Assembly: GCA_026636295.1 (NCBI GenBank)
Contig: CP089454.1
Coordinates: forward strand, 62,001-126,000
Length of the DNA stretch: 64,000 bases
Reading direction: 5' to 3'
Source of the DNA: Medakamo hakoo
Lineage: Eukaryota > Chlorophyta > Trebouxiophyceae > Coccomyxaceae
Position 1 is the stretch's first letter. The number at the start of each line of letters is the position of its first letter. Under the pieces are notes generated by a model. The model made no database searches. It was not told the origin of the DNA and saw nothing but the letters and a program-made list of their open reading frames with translations. Below are positions 44,217-55,652 of the stretch, piece by piece. The position numbers and the translations under genes are program-made.

Positions 44217-45579
44217 TCACAGCTTCACGCCCGCGGGCAGGACGCGGCCCAGGATGTCGCCGGCCAGGGCGTCGACCTGCGCGTCCAGGTTCTTCAGGGC
44301 GCCGTCCTTCTCCGCGGCCAGCGTCGCCAGCGCGGCCGCCAGCTCGCGGTCCACCTTGTCCTTGGCGGCCTTCAGGGCGGCGGCCTGCTCCTCGGACGCG
44401 GCGGCGCGGGCGTCAGCGACCAGCTTGGCGGCTTCAGCGCGGGCGGCGGCGAGCGCCTCCTCAGCGGCGGCCTGGATCTCTTCAAGGCCCGACGCGCCGC
44501 CCTTCGCCGTCGCCAGCTGGGAGCGCAGGATGCCGTCACGCTCGTCCAGGACCTTGCCGACCGGGCCGAACCAGGTCTTGTCCAGGAAGACCATGAGCAG
44601 CAAGAACTGGCCTGTGGGTTGATGGGTGCGGGGTGGGGGGGGAGGTTGAGAGGTGTGGGGAGGTTGAGGGTGGTCGGGGGTGAGAGATCGGGTGCGGGCC
44701 AGCGTCTCGTTTTTTTTTCGCCGTCCTGCCCCCCCGCCACAAACGTACCGGCCATCAGGGGCAGGGTCAGGTTGAAGTCAAAGATCTTGCCGGCCTCGGC
44801 GAAGGAGGGGGAGGCGGCGATGGCGTTGGCGACGGCGACGACGGCGGCCGTCTTGAGCGGGGAGCTGTGGGGAGTGGGGAGAGGAGACGGTGAGGGCGGC
44901 GGAAATTGTGGCTCGGGTTTTGGAGGGCAGGCCTGTAGTCACCGCGACTCGCATTCGCCAATGCCGCCCCCCGGCTGGGCAGCGGTGTGCCCAGCCTACA
45001 CGCTGGTGTAGGTGGACTGGAGTGGAAGCCCTTCCACGCGCGTTGCGTCGAGGGTAAGGCGGGGCGGCGGGCGGCGGGCGTGCGCGCCCGCGGGCGCTGC
45101 CGCGCCGAGGCGAGCCGGACGGGCGCGGTCATAACGGGCCCACCACAGCCACACTCCAGCCCCCAGCGCGGCCAGGGGTCTGGGCTACCTGCTGGCGGGC
45201 GACGGCGGGCGTGGGCGAGTCTGCTCGCCGTGGCGTGGCATGCGGCCCAGCCGGCGGCGCGCTCGCAGCCACTAAGCCAGGCGGGAGGCGGTGCCTCCGC
45301 GGGACGCACGCGACGGCAGTGCACGCCATGCGGCCCCGGCAAGGCGCAAGCTTGGCGGCTTGAGCTTGCTGGGCGACGCCATGCACGGCCGCCGAGGGCG
45401 GGGACAGGCCCGTGCGGGGCGCCGTTTTTCCCCCAAGCACCAGGTCTCTCAGCACACCAAACACTCTCTCACCTCTCCGGGCGGGCGGCGGCCGCGACGG
45501 TGACGGACCGGGGCGCGCGGCGGGCGCCGGCACGCGGGGCCAGGGCGGCCACACGGGAAGTGGACAGGGCGGCAGACAT
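44217..45579 (-). CDS. atpG: Chloroplast ATP synthase CF0 subunit II (b')
   Basis: Nucleus-encoded peripheral-stalk subunit b' of the thylakoid ATP synthase. Exons 45473-45579, 44749-44864 and 44217-44611 (minus; phases 2 and 1) give 205 aa. There is an N-terminal stroma-targeting transit peptide (MSAALSTSRVAALAPRAGAR...), then a thylakoid-type region with VVAVANAIAASPSFAEAG, where A-x-A-like cleavage (SPSFAEA) is likely. The single membrane span is FDFNLTLPLMAGQFLLLMVF, followed by LDKTWFGPVGKVLDERDGIL, the b' signature, and a long Ala/Glu/Lys stalk helix. The protein ends LPAGVKL. Intron 1 is 608 bp, the longest well-supported one near here; intron 2 begins GTACGT. This gene is the clearest sign that the organism has a primary-type plastid. 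Confidence 0.95.
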
Positions 45580-45941
45580 GGTCGTCTTTGTCGCGCGGAG
45601 GGACGAAAAAGAAGGAGTGGAGACGAGGGGCGGGCGCAGACGCTCTGCCGGCTCTCTAGCAATGAAGGGACAAAATTTTTGTCCTCTCTCCCGTCCAACG
45701 ACCACACCCACAAAAACCATGGGCTCCTTCCGCAACAAGAACAAAAAGGTGACCAGGAGCAGTCGTGCATTCTCTTCCATCTCCCCGAGGCCGCAGGCGA
45801 GGAGTAACTCCCTCCTCCCTCCTCCGCCGTCGTGTCTCGTGTCGCTGCGCGCCCGCCCGCACCAACGCATGCGGGCTAGCCGTCACGCCTCCCGCGGTCC
45901 GCTCACCCCTCCCCTACCGTCGCAACCCATCCACACACACC
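45580..45941. promoter_or_regulatory. Divergent promoter region, ATP synthase b' and NSUN2
   Basis: The 362 bp between the divergent ATGs contain both 5' UTRs. A moderately AT-rich block (45605-45770) stands out against the GC-rich neighbours. No TATA box is obvious; promoter function is inferred from orientation. Confidence 0.45.
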
Positions 45942-47817
45942 ATGCAGAAGCGCCTGCACGCCAAGGACTTTAAAACGTCCCGGCCCAGCGTGTGGCGCCA
46001 GGATGCGGACGGCGCCAACGCAGCCGGCGGCCGCCGCGCCGACGACTCCGGCCCGGGCTCGTTTTCCACGGTCCTGCACAACGACGCGTTCGAAGCGTAC
46101 TACAAGGCGCAGGTGCGTTGGTGTGGCGTGAGTCTGTGGTGCTGTGTGGCATGAGCGTGTGCATGCGTGCGTGTGGGAGAACGGGCGGGCGGCGCGCCCC
46201 GCCGCCCGGCCGGCGCGCAACCTGCCCCCTCCCTCTCTGTTCACTCGCCTGGGGAGAGAGGGCGGCGGCGGTCGCCGGGTCTTTTGACGGGCCGTCGGTC
46301 CGGCCCTGGCCTCGCCCGATGCGACGTACCGTGCCAAGGCGACCCGGCCATCCGCCTGTGTGCCCCTCCCTCTCATGCTTCCCCTCCCCCCCTTCAAAAA
46401 CCCTCGCCTCCCCCCTAAGAAAATTGTGCCGCCCGAAGAGTGGGACGCTTTCTTGGCCGCCCTCCGCCGCCCGCTCCCCCTGTCCTTCCGCGTCAATGGC
46501 GCGGGTCCGTTTGCCGCCTCTCTGACAGAAGAACTGGAGGCGGGGCTGGGCGGCGCGTGGCCCAAACCAGGCGAAACGCGCTCCCTGGGCCCGGGCGAGC
46601 CGGACATTCCCGGGCCGGCGCGGCTGCCCTGGTACCCCGGCGGCCTCGCCTGGACCGCGCCCATCCCGCGCGGCGTGCTGCGCAAACACCCGGCCATGGC
46701 GGCGGCGCACGCCCGCCTGACGGCCGCGCACGACGGCGGGCGCATCACCCGCCAGGAAGCCGTGTCCATGGTCCCGCCCCTGCTCCTGGACGTCCGCCCG
46801 CACCACCTGGTCCTGGACACGTGCGCGTCCCCCGGCTCCAAGACCGCCCAGCTGCTGGAAATGATCCACACAGACGGCGGCGACGGGGGCGACGGGGGCG
46901 GACGCGGACGCGGCATGTCCGCGCCCACCGGCGCCGTCGTCGCCAACGACAAGGACCCGTCCCGGTGCAACATGCTGGCCCACCAGGTGGCCCGCTGCCC
47001 CTCCCCCGCCCTGGTCGTCACCTGCCACGACGCGGCCTTCTACCCCACGCCCGGCGCGGGCGGGGCCGGCTCCACGGCCGCCGCCGTCCGCTTTGACCGC
47101 GTCCTCGCCGACGTGCCGTGCTCGGGCGACGGCACGCTGCGCAAGGCGGTCGACCTGTGGCGCCGGTGGACGCCGTCGTCCGGGGTCGGGCTGCACCCGC
47201 TCCAGCTGCGCATCGCCCAGCGTGGGGCCGCCCTGCTGGCGGTCGGCGGGCGCATGGTCTACTCCACCTGCTCGCTGAACCCGGTCGAGGACGAGGCGGT
47301 CGTGGCGTCGCTGCTGGCCTGGGGGCGCGGCGCCCTTGTCCTCGTCGACGTCTCGTCCTGCCTGCCGGGCCTGGACCGGGCGGCCGGCCTGCACGCCTGG
47401 GTCGTGCCGGCTGTGCGCAGCACGTGGGAAGGACCGGAGGGCGGCGGCAAGAAGGGGCGGCGCGGGAAGAGGGGAGACGCGGCGCCCACGCCTGGCGAGG
47501 CGGGGCCCGACGGCGCCGCTGGCGGTGGGGACGGGCCCGCCGCCACCCCGCCGCCCGTCCTCCCACCCCTCCTGTCGTCCTGGGCCGAAGCTACAGCCCT
47601 GCCCGGCGGCCCGCCGGCCAAACTCCGCGAATCCATGTTTGCGCCGCCCGCGGGCGAGGCGGCTGCGCTCCACCTCGAGCGGTGTGCGCGCATCCTGCCG
47701 CACCCGGGCGACACGGGCGGTTTTTTTGTGGCGGTCATCGAGAAGGTGGCCGAGCTGCCACGGGCTGGAGGTGGTGGGTCGAAGGAAGACGGGGATTCAC
47801 AGGAAAAGGAGGCGGTG

Positions 47818-47849
<32 letters not shown>

Positions 47850-48909
47850 TCCAGCGCCGGCACCGCCCGCGGCCACGACGGCTGATGACCCACAACCACC
47901 GCCCTCGACGGCCATCCGGCCCTCCAAATCCTGGGGCGGGGCCGACCCGGTCATCGAAGTCGACGCGGCCGGACCGCTGACCGCCCGCCTGTCCGAAGAC
48001 TACGGCCTGGCCGCGACGGCGGACGGCGGCGGCGGCGGCGGCAGCGACGCGGTGCCTTCCCCCCTCGCCTCGCTCGTCGTGCGGGCGGTCGACGGCGTCG
48101 CCGCCCCGCGCCGCGTCTTCGCGGTGTCTCCCGGCGTCCGCCGCTTACTCCGTGCCGACGCGGGCGTGGGTGGCCGCTTAAAAATCGTGGCGGCGGGCGT
48201 CAAAGTCTTTGACCGGTCGGACGGGCGGGGCGGCAGCGGCGGCGGGTCGGCCGACGGCGATCGAACCACGGGCGGCGCGCTCCGCTACCGCCCGGCCTCC
48301 GACGGCGCGGCGCTGCTGGCCCGGGCCCGGCCGGGCAAACAGCTGATTGAGGCCACGCCCGCGGAAGTGTTGACCCTGTTGGAGGGGCGGGTCGTGGGCC
48401 TGCCGGCCAGCGCCAAGCTGGGCGGAGCGGGTGGTGGGGAGGGCGGCGGCCGCGGCGGCGGCGGCGGCGCGCCACCCACGGCCACCACGTCCGCCCCCCA
48501 CCCGCCCGCCCTGCCCACGTGGGCGGACCCGGACACGTGCGCGGCGGTCGCCAAGACCGCGCACGGCGGCTGCATTGTCGCCCTGCGTGAGCCGGGCGCG
48601 AGCGAGCTGGGCCTGCCGGCGGCGGGCCCGGCGGCCGGGCTGGCCACCGCGGCCTGGCGCGGCAAAGCGTCCGTCTCCCTGTCCATCCCAGCGGCCGAAG
48701 CGGCGGCCCGGGCGGCCGTGTTGCGGCGGGCCATGGAAAAGGCGGGGATGGAGGTGCCGGAGCGCGTGGCGTTCAAACCGCCGCACAACAACCCGCCCGG
48801 CGCCGGTGGTGGGCATGGGGAGGGCCCGGCCGCGAAGAAAGCAAGGGCGGCGGAGGATGCTGGCGGGGCGGGGGGCGGCGTGCCAGAGACCGTCGTGACG
48901 GGGGCGTGA
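45942..48909 (+). CDS. NSUN2: tRNA/RNA cytosine-5 methyltransferase (NSUN2/TRM4)
   Basis: Methylates C5 of cytosines in tRNA (and some mRNAs) with SAM. Exons 45942-46112 and 46420-48909 (phase 0, donor GTGCGT, acceptor CTAAG) give 886 aa. Family order is visible: FEAYYKAQKIVPPEEWDAFL, LSFRVN, the motif I region LDTCASPGSKTAQLLEMIH, NDKDPSRCNMLAHQ, motif IV DVPCSGDGTLRK (Cys about 291) and motif VI YSTCSLNPVEDEAVV (Cys about 341, the covalent nucleophile in this family). The C-terminal NSUN2 extension with GGFFVAVIEKV follows, then Gly/Ala-rich linkers and a basic tail ending AAKKARAAED...VVTGA. A poly-Ala run (near 47818-47850) separates the catalytic and C-terminal halves. Slightly longer than plant TRM4B, because of low-complexity inserts. 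Confidence 0.94.
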
Positions 48910-49256
48910 AATGACGACGCCCACACACAAACACATCGGACCATCTGAATCTCACACACACTCCACACACACACACTCCACACATTCACACCACACACAC
49001 ACACGCGCGCGCGCGCGCACACACACACACGCACGCACATGCCATTCGAACAAACAAAGAGGAAAGGAACAAAACACACACACGGGCAAGGTTGAAAAAA
49101 AAGGCACACCCTTTCCCCCACCTCGCGCCTTTTTTTTCACGGAAGAAACACACACACACGCACACACGCCCACGCACCCACCCCCCACTCACATCGCCGC
49201 GACCACTCCTGGTTTCTTGCGGGCTTCAGCCGACGCCCGAAAAGCAAAACCGCTTC
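48910..49256. repeat. (CA)n/(CG)n microsatellite-rich convergent spacer
   Basis: The 347 bp between the NSUN2 stop and the convergent prenyltransferase stop are dominated by CACACA runs (48951-49040, with a CGCGCGCGCG block near 49003-49018; again near 49075-49083 and 49148-49175). Alternating purine/pyrimidine blocks of this kind can adopt Z-DNA. No gene seen. Confidence 0.85.
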
Positions 49257-51174
49257 TCAGCTGATGCGGTCGAGCACGTACTCGACCATCGCGCCCAGCG
49301 CGCGCGTCGCGGCCGAGTCGCGCGGCAGCACCGCCAGCGCCGCCAGCGCCGCGTCCGCTTCCGACCGGGCCAGGGCGCGGGCCGCGTCCAGCCCTCCCGC
49401 CGCCTCGACGAGCGCCAGCGCCCGTTCCACGTCGCCGTCGTCCGGGAATTCGGCCTCGACCAGCGCGGCGAGGGCCGGGCCCGAGGCCGGGTCGGCCAGC
49501 GCAAAGACGGCGGGGGCCGTCATGTTGCCCGACGCCAGGTCCTGCCCCGGCGGCTTGCCCAGCTGGGCTTCGGTCTGGGTGTAGTCCAGGATGTCGTCGA
49601 CGACCTGGAAGGCCAGGCCCAGGTGGCGGCCGTACTCAAACATCGCGTCCTTTGTGGCTTCATCGCACCCGGAGAACACGGCGGCGGAGCGCAGGGAGGC
49701 GGCAATGAGCGTCGCGGTCTTGGAGAAGCACCGGTCCAGGTAGCCGTCCAGCGTCGTCCCCGTGTCGAACAGGGCGGCCGCCTGCGCGATTTCCCCGTTG
49801 GCAAAGTCGGCGATGACCTGGGAGATGAGCTTGATCACCTCCAGGTTGTCCAGGTTGGCCAGGAACCAGGAGGACTGGGCGAAGAGGAAGTCGCCCGCCA
49901 GGACGGCGACGCGGGTGCCGTACAGGGAGTTGACGGTGGTTTGGCCTGTGCAGGCGGGCGGAGGGGGGGGGGGGAGAGGGGGCGACGGCGTGAGTTTTTT
50001 TTTTTCTTGTTGTGGTCCTGCCTCGTTCGGGGAGCGCTCTGCTGTCCCCGCCGCCGCCATGCCCATCCCCCCGCCATGCATGTCCCGCCCACCCCCTTCT
50101 CCACGCGCACCTCGCCGGGTGTCGCAGTCGTCCAGGACGTCGTCGTGGACGAGCGAGGCGGTGTGGATCATTTCCGTGATCTCGGCCAGGCGGCGGTGCT
50201 TGTCCGTGATGTCGCTGTGCGTGTGTGTGACGGGATGGTGGGGGGTCGAGGGAAGGGGGCAAGGGTGAGAGCCTGTGGTGGCGGCCCCACGCTCGGCCAC
50301 GCGCGGCGGCGCACGCGGCCGGACGAAACACCCCGGCCGGCCCGCGCCGCACGCGGCCCGCAACCCAGCCGTGGTGCGGCGACGACGTCCGCACCCGCCC
50401 GCCCACAGCCCCCCTCACCTGAGGCCCATCAGGTCGGCGGTCGCCCGGGCGACGAGGAAGACGAGCGCGGGGCGCAGGCGCTTGCCGCCCGCCCCGAAAA
50501 TCTGCTCGGCCGCGGCGATCAGCATGGGGTGCCTCTGCCCCACGACGGCGCGGAGGTTGGCGTTCATGGCCTCCATGTCTGCTGCGACCGGGGCGAGGAT
50601 GGCAGAAGAATCGACGACGCCGGAAGGGGTGACGGAAGGTTGCGGCGACGCCGGCGGCGTGCGCGGCGCGGGCGGCGCGAGCGCGGCCGCAGGCGCGGCG
50701 AGCGCAGACGTGCGCGGGCCCGACGCGGGCACGTCCGGACCGCTGCCCAGCGGGGAGACGGCCTGGACGACGCGCGGGCCGGCGGCGCCGCCACGGTTGG
50801 ACGACGGGTCGAGGCGGTGGCTGTTGCGTGGAAGCGATTTTGTCGGGCGGCCAGGGAGTGAGCGCGCCGGGTCTCTCGCGAGCTGGAAGAGGTGGTCGCA
50901 GCGTCCAACCGGGCGCCCGCCTCCTCAGGTCCAAAGCCAAGGAGCATGGCAAGCCGGAGGTGAGGCGGGCGGAGTGAGGCCGCGGGCCGGCAGCGCTGCG
51001 CGGCGCGTGGAGTGCCGGCGGCGCGCCACGGCGACACCCTCGTGTTTTTTTTCGCCGCAAAACAACGCACCTTTCTTTCAGCGCCCGCCACGCTGCGAGC
51101 GCTGGTGGGGCAGCCCGGCGCGTGACGGCGGCGCTGCGCAGCGGCCGGGCCGCGCGGCCGTTGGGGAGGCGCAT
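49257..51174 (-). CDS. SPS: Solanesyl (long-chain trans-prenyl) diphosphate synthase
   Basis: Extends FPP/GGPP with IPP to make the ~C45 side chain of plastoquinone or ubiquinone. Exons 51071-51174, 50419-50820, 50111-50214 and 49257-49945 (minus; phases 2, 2, 1 close exactly) give 432 aa. The N-terminus is a basic Ala-rich transit peptide ([20 protein letters not shown]), followed by an Ala/Pro linker and [21 protein letters not shown]. The first Asp-rich motif is DDVLD (193-197) in [15 protein letters not shown], the second is DDILD (320-324) in [31 protein letters not shown] and EIAQ fit the SPS group. DDxxD lacks the two extra residues of short-chain plant GGPPS, supporting a long-chain product. 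The gene is head-to-head with RNase H1. Confidence 0.93.
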
Positions 51175-51338
51175 GGTCTGAGGGGTTCTCTCTGGAAGAA
51201 GCGGGAGGAGGAGAGCGCGCTGCGAGCGGCGCGGGGAGAAACCGACGTGTGTGGCGCGTGGAGGGAGAGCGAGAGCGAAAAAAAAACCTCTCTCCATCAT
51301 TGCCTTCATTTGCGTGGCGGCACCCCCCAACATAAACA
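51175..51338. promoter_or_regulatory. Compact divergent promoter, SPS and RNase H1
   Basis: Only 164 bp separate the two ATGs. The RNase H1 side has an A-run (51279-51287) and the AT-rich patch CATAAACAATG around the start. Shared promoter use is an inference from spacing. Confidence 0.45.
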
Positions 51339-52806
51339 ATGCCGCCCACGAGGAAATTCTATGGCGTGCGAGTCGGCCGACGCACCGGCGTCTTCACCTC
51401 CTGGCCTGAGACGCAGGCAGCCGTCCACGGCTACCCGCGAGCGGTGTTCAAAGGCTTCGCGACGCGCCGCGAGGCCGAAGACTTTTCGAAAGCCGACGGC
51501 GGCGGCGGCGGCGGCGGCGGCGGCGCGTCCGGCCCGCCCGCCCCACCCTGGGCGCTTGCGTCTGATGCAGAGGGTGGTAGCGGTGAAAAGGCCGCGCCGC
51601 CCGCCCTGCCGAAGAAAAAGAAGCGGGCGCGCTCGCCGACCAATGCTGCCGACCCTGCCGACAGCAACCCAGCCACAGGCAGCAGCCCGCCCGCCTCCAC
51701 GGCCCGTCCATCCCTCCTGGACCCAGCCTCCACCTACCGCCTGGAATTCGACGGCGCCTCCCGCGGCAACCATCAGCTGGGCGGCGGGATTGGAGGCTGC
51801 GGCGCTGTCCTGTACCTCGAGGCCGGCCCGGGCGGCGCGCCCGACGCAGACGCGCCGTCGTCGTCCCTCCAAGAAGTCGGCCGCCTGTGCGTCGCCATCG
51901 GCGCTGCGACCAACAACGCCGCGGAATGGAGTGCCCTAGAAATGGGGTTGCAGGTGCGTTGGGGCGACGCGGAGGTCGTTGCGTGCTGCGTGCCCCCCCC
52001 CCCCCCGTCCCTTCCGTCGATGTCCCCATCCCATCCCCCCCCCCCCCCCAAAAAAAACACGGCACCAGGCCGCCCTGGACTGCGGCGCCACCCGCGTCCG
52101 CGTCTTGGGCGACTCCGCCCTCGTCATTAACCAGCTGTCCGGCGCGTGGGCGGCCAAGGTCGCCAACCTGGCCGCGGCGCGCGACCGCGTCCGCGCGCTG
52201 ACCGCGAGGCTGGCCTGGTTTGAGGCGGCGCACGTGTTCCGCGCCTCCAACGCGGTCGCGGACGCGCTGTCCAATGAAGCGCTGGACGCGGGCGGGTGGG
52301 AAGGGCTGAGGGACGCGAGTGGCCGGCGGTGGGTGGGCGGCGTGTGCGTGGAAGGGGGCGGTGGCGGGCGTGGCGGGGGCGGCGGGCGCGCGCCGCCCTC
52401 CCCCTCCTCCTCCTCCAGCGACGACGACGACGGCGGCAGCGAGGGCGGCGGCCCGGCCGGCCCGCCTGCACCGGGTGCCAAGCGCCGTGGGACCGCCGCC
52501 GCCAACACCGCCTTTGACTGGTGGGGCGGGTCGCCCCCACCGCCGAGCGCGGTCGGCAGGGGCGGCGGTGGATGGACCGGCCGCGCCAGCGGCGGCGGGG
52601 GCGGCCTGCGTGGCGGGTGGGCCGCGCCCTTCCCGCCGCCACCCCGCGGCGTGCGCGCCGCGCTGGCGCCGCCGCGCCTCCACCACAGCCACGGCGCTCC
52701 ACGCGCGCTCTTCGCGAGCCTGCTCCTGCGGCTCGGCCGCGCCGCGCGCCGCCCGTCCGTCCGGGCTGCTGCGGGGCTGGCCGCCGGCCGCCTCCTCCTC
52801 CCGTGA
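51339..52806 (+). CDS. RNH1: Ribonuclease H1
   Basis: Cuts the RNA strand of RNA:DNA hybrids (R-loops, primers). Exons 51339-51953 and 52069-52806 (phase 0, donor GTGCGT) give 450 aa. The N-terminal hybrid-binding domain is FYGVRVGRRTGVFTSWPETQ (7-26), then VHGYPRAVFKGFATRREAEDF. A basic linker with KKKKRAR (92-98) may be a nuclear signal. The RNase H fold carries all four carboxylates: D138 (EFDGAS), E196 (NNAAEWSAL), D220 (LGDSAL) and D270 (NAVADALSN). After about residue 290 the reading frame continues for some 160 residues of Gly/Ser/Ala/Arg low complexity that RNase H1 normally lacks; either an extra disordered tail or an unrecognised intron. The stop lies 50 bp from the convergent ACBP stop. 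Confidence 0.9.
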
Positions 52807-52856
52807 AAGAATGTGTAGTGCGGGGCTTCCATCCGTGTTTGTTCATGCGTTGTGTC

Positions 52857-54888
52857 TCACGCCCCGGAGATGAAGGCCCAGACGCCCTTGCGGGCCGGCT
52901 GGTCCCCGCCCCTCCCCTCCCCTCCCCTGCCCGCCTCGCCCTCGCCCTCCTCCTCCTCCACCGCCGCCGGCGGCGCGTCGACCACCCCAGCCGCGCCCGC
53001 GGCCGCCTTCCACCTGCGGGCCTCCGCCTCCGCCGCCAGCCGGCCCGCACGTTGGGCGGCCGCGTCCGCCAGCGCCGCCTCCTCTCGCGCAAGCGCCGCC
53101 TCCTCTCGCGCGACCACCTCGGCCAGCGCCGCTTGCGCGCTGGCCAGCTGGCGGCGCATGAGCGCGAGCTCGGCCCTGTCTGCGGGCGGCGGAGGCGGGT
53201 GGGCGGCGGCGGGAGCCGGGCCCGCGCCAGCACCACCAGCCGGCTCGGGCGCGTGCACCGGCGCCGGCGGCGCCGGCCCCACCGCCGCGGCGGGCAGGCG
53301 CAGGACCGCCAGGTCGGCGTGCAACCTCCCGGCGTTGCCGCCCATGGCCAGCAGCGCCCGCGCCGCGGGGAGGGCCACGAGCGCCGCGCCCTCGGACGCG
53401 GCCGCCCGGGCGGACGGCAGGGCCGCCGGCGGCGCGGCGGGCGCCCAGGTCAGGGGCCCGGACGGGAGGCCGCTCACGTCCAGGGCCCAGGCGTCGGCCC
53501 GGCCGGCCGCGCCGTCCCCGCCGCCGACGATGAAGACGGACGAGCCCAGCAGCGCGGCGGCGTGGCCCGCGCGCGGCGGCGGCGACGGGCCGGCGACGGG
53601 CGGAGCGAGCCAGGTGAAGGCGTCGCCGCCCGGCCCGCCCGCTGTGTCGAGCACTGCCACGTCCGAGCTCAGGCCTCCGCCGTCGCCGTCGTCGCCGTCG
53701 TCGGCTGCGCCGCCGACCAGGACGACCCACCGGCCGGCGACGGCCACGCCCGCCGCGCCCGAGCGCGGCGGCGGCGGGCTGCCCCCGCACGGCACGCGCG
53801 ACCAGGTCAGCGACGGCACGTCCAAGACGGACACGGAGGAGGAGGGCGGCGAGCGCGGCGACGGGCGCGGCCGCGGGGACGCGCCGCCTGGGCTGGGCGG
53901 GCCGGCGTCGCGAGTCTCCCCGCCCCACACGACCACGCGCCGGCCGAGCCGCACCGCGACGTGGCCGCCGCCCGCCGGCGGAGCGGGGCCCGTCGTCGGC
54001 AGCGCGCTCCACCGCTCCGCTGCCGGGTCGTACGAGTGGACGTCCATGCGGACGGGCGCGCGGCCGGCCTCGCGCTCGGCGCGCGGGGCGGCGCCGCCGA
54101 CGGCCAGGGCGCCGCCGGCGCCCCACGGCAGGAGCACGCTCCCCGACCGCGGCGGCAGCGCGCCGGGCGCGCCCGTCCGCGGGCCCGCGGCCGCCCAGAC
54201 CAGGCTCTCCAAGTCCAGGCGCCAGGTGTCGCCGAGCAGCCGCCCGCCGGGCGCGCACCCGCCCGCGACGAGCAGCGACGCGCACGCCGGGTGCAGCAGG
54301 GCGGCGCCGTGCAGGTAGCGCGGCGGCGGGGCGGGGTGGGGGGCCGCGGGCGACACGGCTTCCCAGTGGCCGTCCGGCGGGGGGCGAAGGGGCCGGGCGT
54401 CGATGTCGACGGACACGGAGGACCCGGACAGCGGGCGCGGCTTGGACGGCGGCGGCGGCCACGCGCCGCCGCCGTCGGCGACCCGCTCCGCCAGGCCCGC
54501 CGCCTGCGCGGCGCCCCACCAGCCCGGCACCTCCTCGTCCAGGACGCGCACGTACAGCCGCATGGCCTCCACCGCGGCCAGGTCGCCCAGCTCTTTCCAG
54601 GCCTGCCAGCGCTGGACGGCGGCGGCCGCGGCGGCCGCGTCTGGGCCCGATCCGGCCAGCCAGCCGGGGCCGGGCGGGCGGGGCACGGTGCACGGGCCTT
54701 CGAGCGCTTGCAGGGCGAGGGCCCGCAACGCTAGGTCCGCGTCGTCCGAGAGGTCGAGGGGCCCGGACGGCGGGGCGTCGACAAAAGCCAGGGCGACGTG
54801 GAACCGGGGCGGGAAGGGGAGCGGGCAGGCGGCGGCCGGGGGTGGCGGCGGCGGCGGGTCGGCGGCGGTCGCCTGGGCGTGCGTGTGT

Positions 54889-54935
<47 letters not shown>

Positions 54936-55113
54936 ATGGATGTGAGGGATTCTCTGCCTCTGCTGTTCTCGGGGCAGAAGACGCTGCCCTGCAACTGCTG
55001 CCATCATTTGCAATGGAAATGCTGCTAGCAGCGAGGGTGGTCGAAACGGGAAGGGATGGTGCGCGCGCGTTTTTTTTTCGGACGCCTGCCGTGCCGCCTT
55101 GCACACGCACCAT
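52857..55113 (-). CDS. Acyl-CoA-binding protein with kelch repeats (ACBP4/5 type)
   Basis: Binds acyl-CoA esters in the cytosol; the kelch propeller serves protein contact. The main exon is 52857-54872 (672 codons with stop). The N-terminal ACB domain reads PPRFHVALAFVDAPP, LRALALQALEGPCTVPRPPG, QRWQAWKELGDLAAVEAMRL and YVRVLDEEVPGWW, matching plant ACBP4/5. Kelch repeats follow (YLHGAALLHPACASLLVAGG, GHVAVRLGRRVVVWGGE, RSGAAGVAVAGRWVVLVGGA, RAGHAAALLGSSVFIVGGG, LVALPAARALLAMGGN). The C-terminus is a coiled coil (ELALMRRQLASAQAALAEVV...) ending GVWAFISGA. The start is uncertain: either ATG 55111-55113 forms a 3-nt first coding exon spliced (GTGCGT, phase 0) to 54872, or the unspliced frame starts at 55007 and reads a (CA)n microsatellite as a His-Thr run. 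I favour the spliced form. Confidence 0.82.
54881..54931. repeat. (TG)n dinucleotide microsatellite
   Basis: About 25 TG units with minor interruptions, 8 bp upstream (in transcript sense) of the likely 3' splice site of the ACBP-kelch gene. In the unspliced frame it would read as alternating His-Thr. Confidence 0.95.
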
Positions 55114-55652
55114 CCTGGGGCTTTTGGACGTCTCGAGTGTTCGGGGTCGTGCTGACCTTGGCGAGCAAAGAGTGGGAGCGTGCCGTGCTCTGCACACGCC
55201 CACGGGGCCGCGACGCGCCCTCCTGCACGCGCGAGCGCGGAAAGTTGGAGTGGGCGTCCATTCCTTCACACTGGCTTTGCGGGGGAGTAGAGCAGAGACA
55301 GAAAAAAAGGTGCGGGTCGACCCGCCCGCACACAAGCCTGTTGCGCCGGTCGTGCTGTGCACACCATCCACGCGCTCCTGCCCATCGCCGCGCCTGGGCC
55401 CGGATCCGCTGGGCCGTTGAGAGAGGGAGAGTGTCTCTCCGCATTGCCCACGCGCCGCCAGCGGCAAGGCGGAAGAGGAAAAAAAACGCGGGCCCGTCCC
55501 GCGCCCAGCCACCACCGTCCTGCGCCTCACGCTCAGCTTTGCCGGTGTGCGCTTGTCTGCCCTTGTCTGCCGTGGACTGATCCCGTCACCCCCCTCCGCA
55601 CACTCCACAGGGAAGCGCGTTTTTTTCCTTAGCCCATCAGCGCAACAAAAAA
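55114..55652. promoter_or_regulatory. Divergent 5' region of ACBP-kelch and RNPS1-like genes
   Basis: These 539 bp lie between divergent starts. They contain A/T-runs near 55299-55308, 55480-55487 and 55619-55628. ORFs on both strands lack family similarity and splice partners. Promoter role inferred from layout only. Confidence 0.4.

Noticed and set aside
51357-51470. Virus-derived origin of the N-terminal domain in the RNase H gene
   Set aside because: The same fold is the standard hybrid-binding domain of eukaryotic RNase H1, and the gene is intron-bearing with a complete RNase H domain, so it is a host gene.
52521-54734. 737-codon plus-strand ORF opposite ACBP-kelch
   Set aside because: No similarity to any family; the minus strand carries an ACB domain, kelch repeats and a coiled coil in order.
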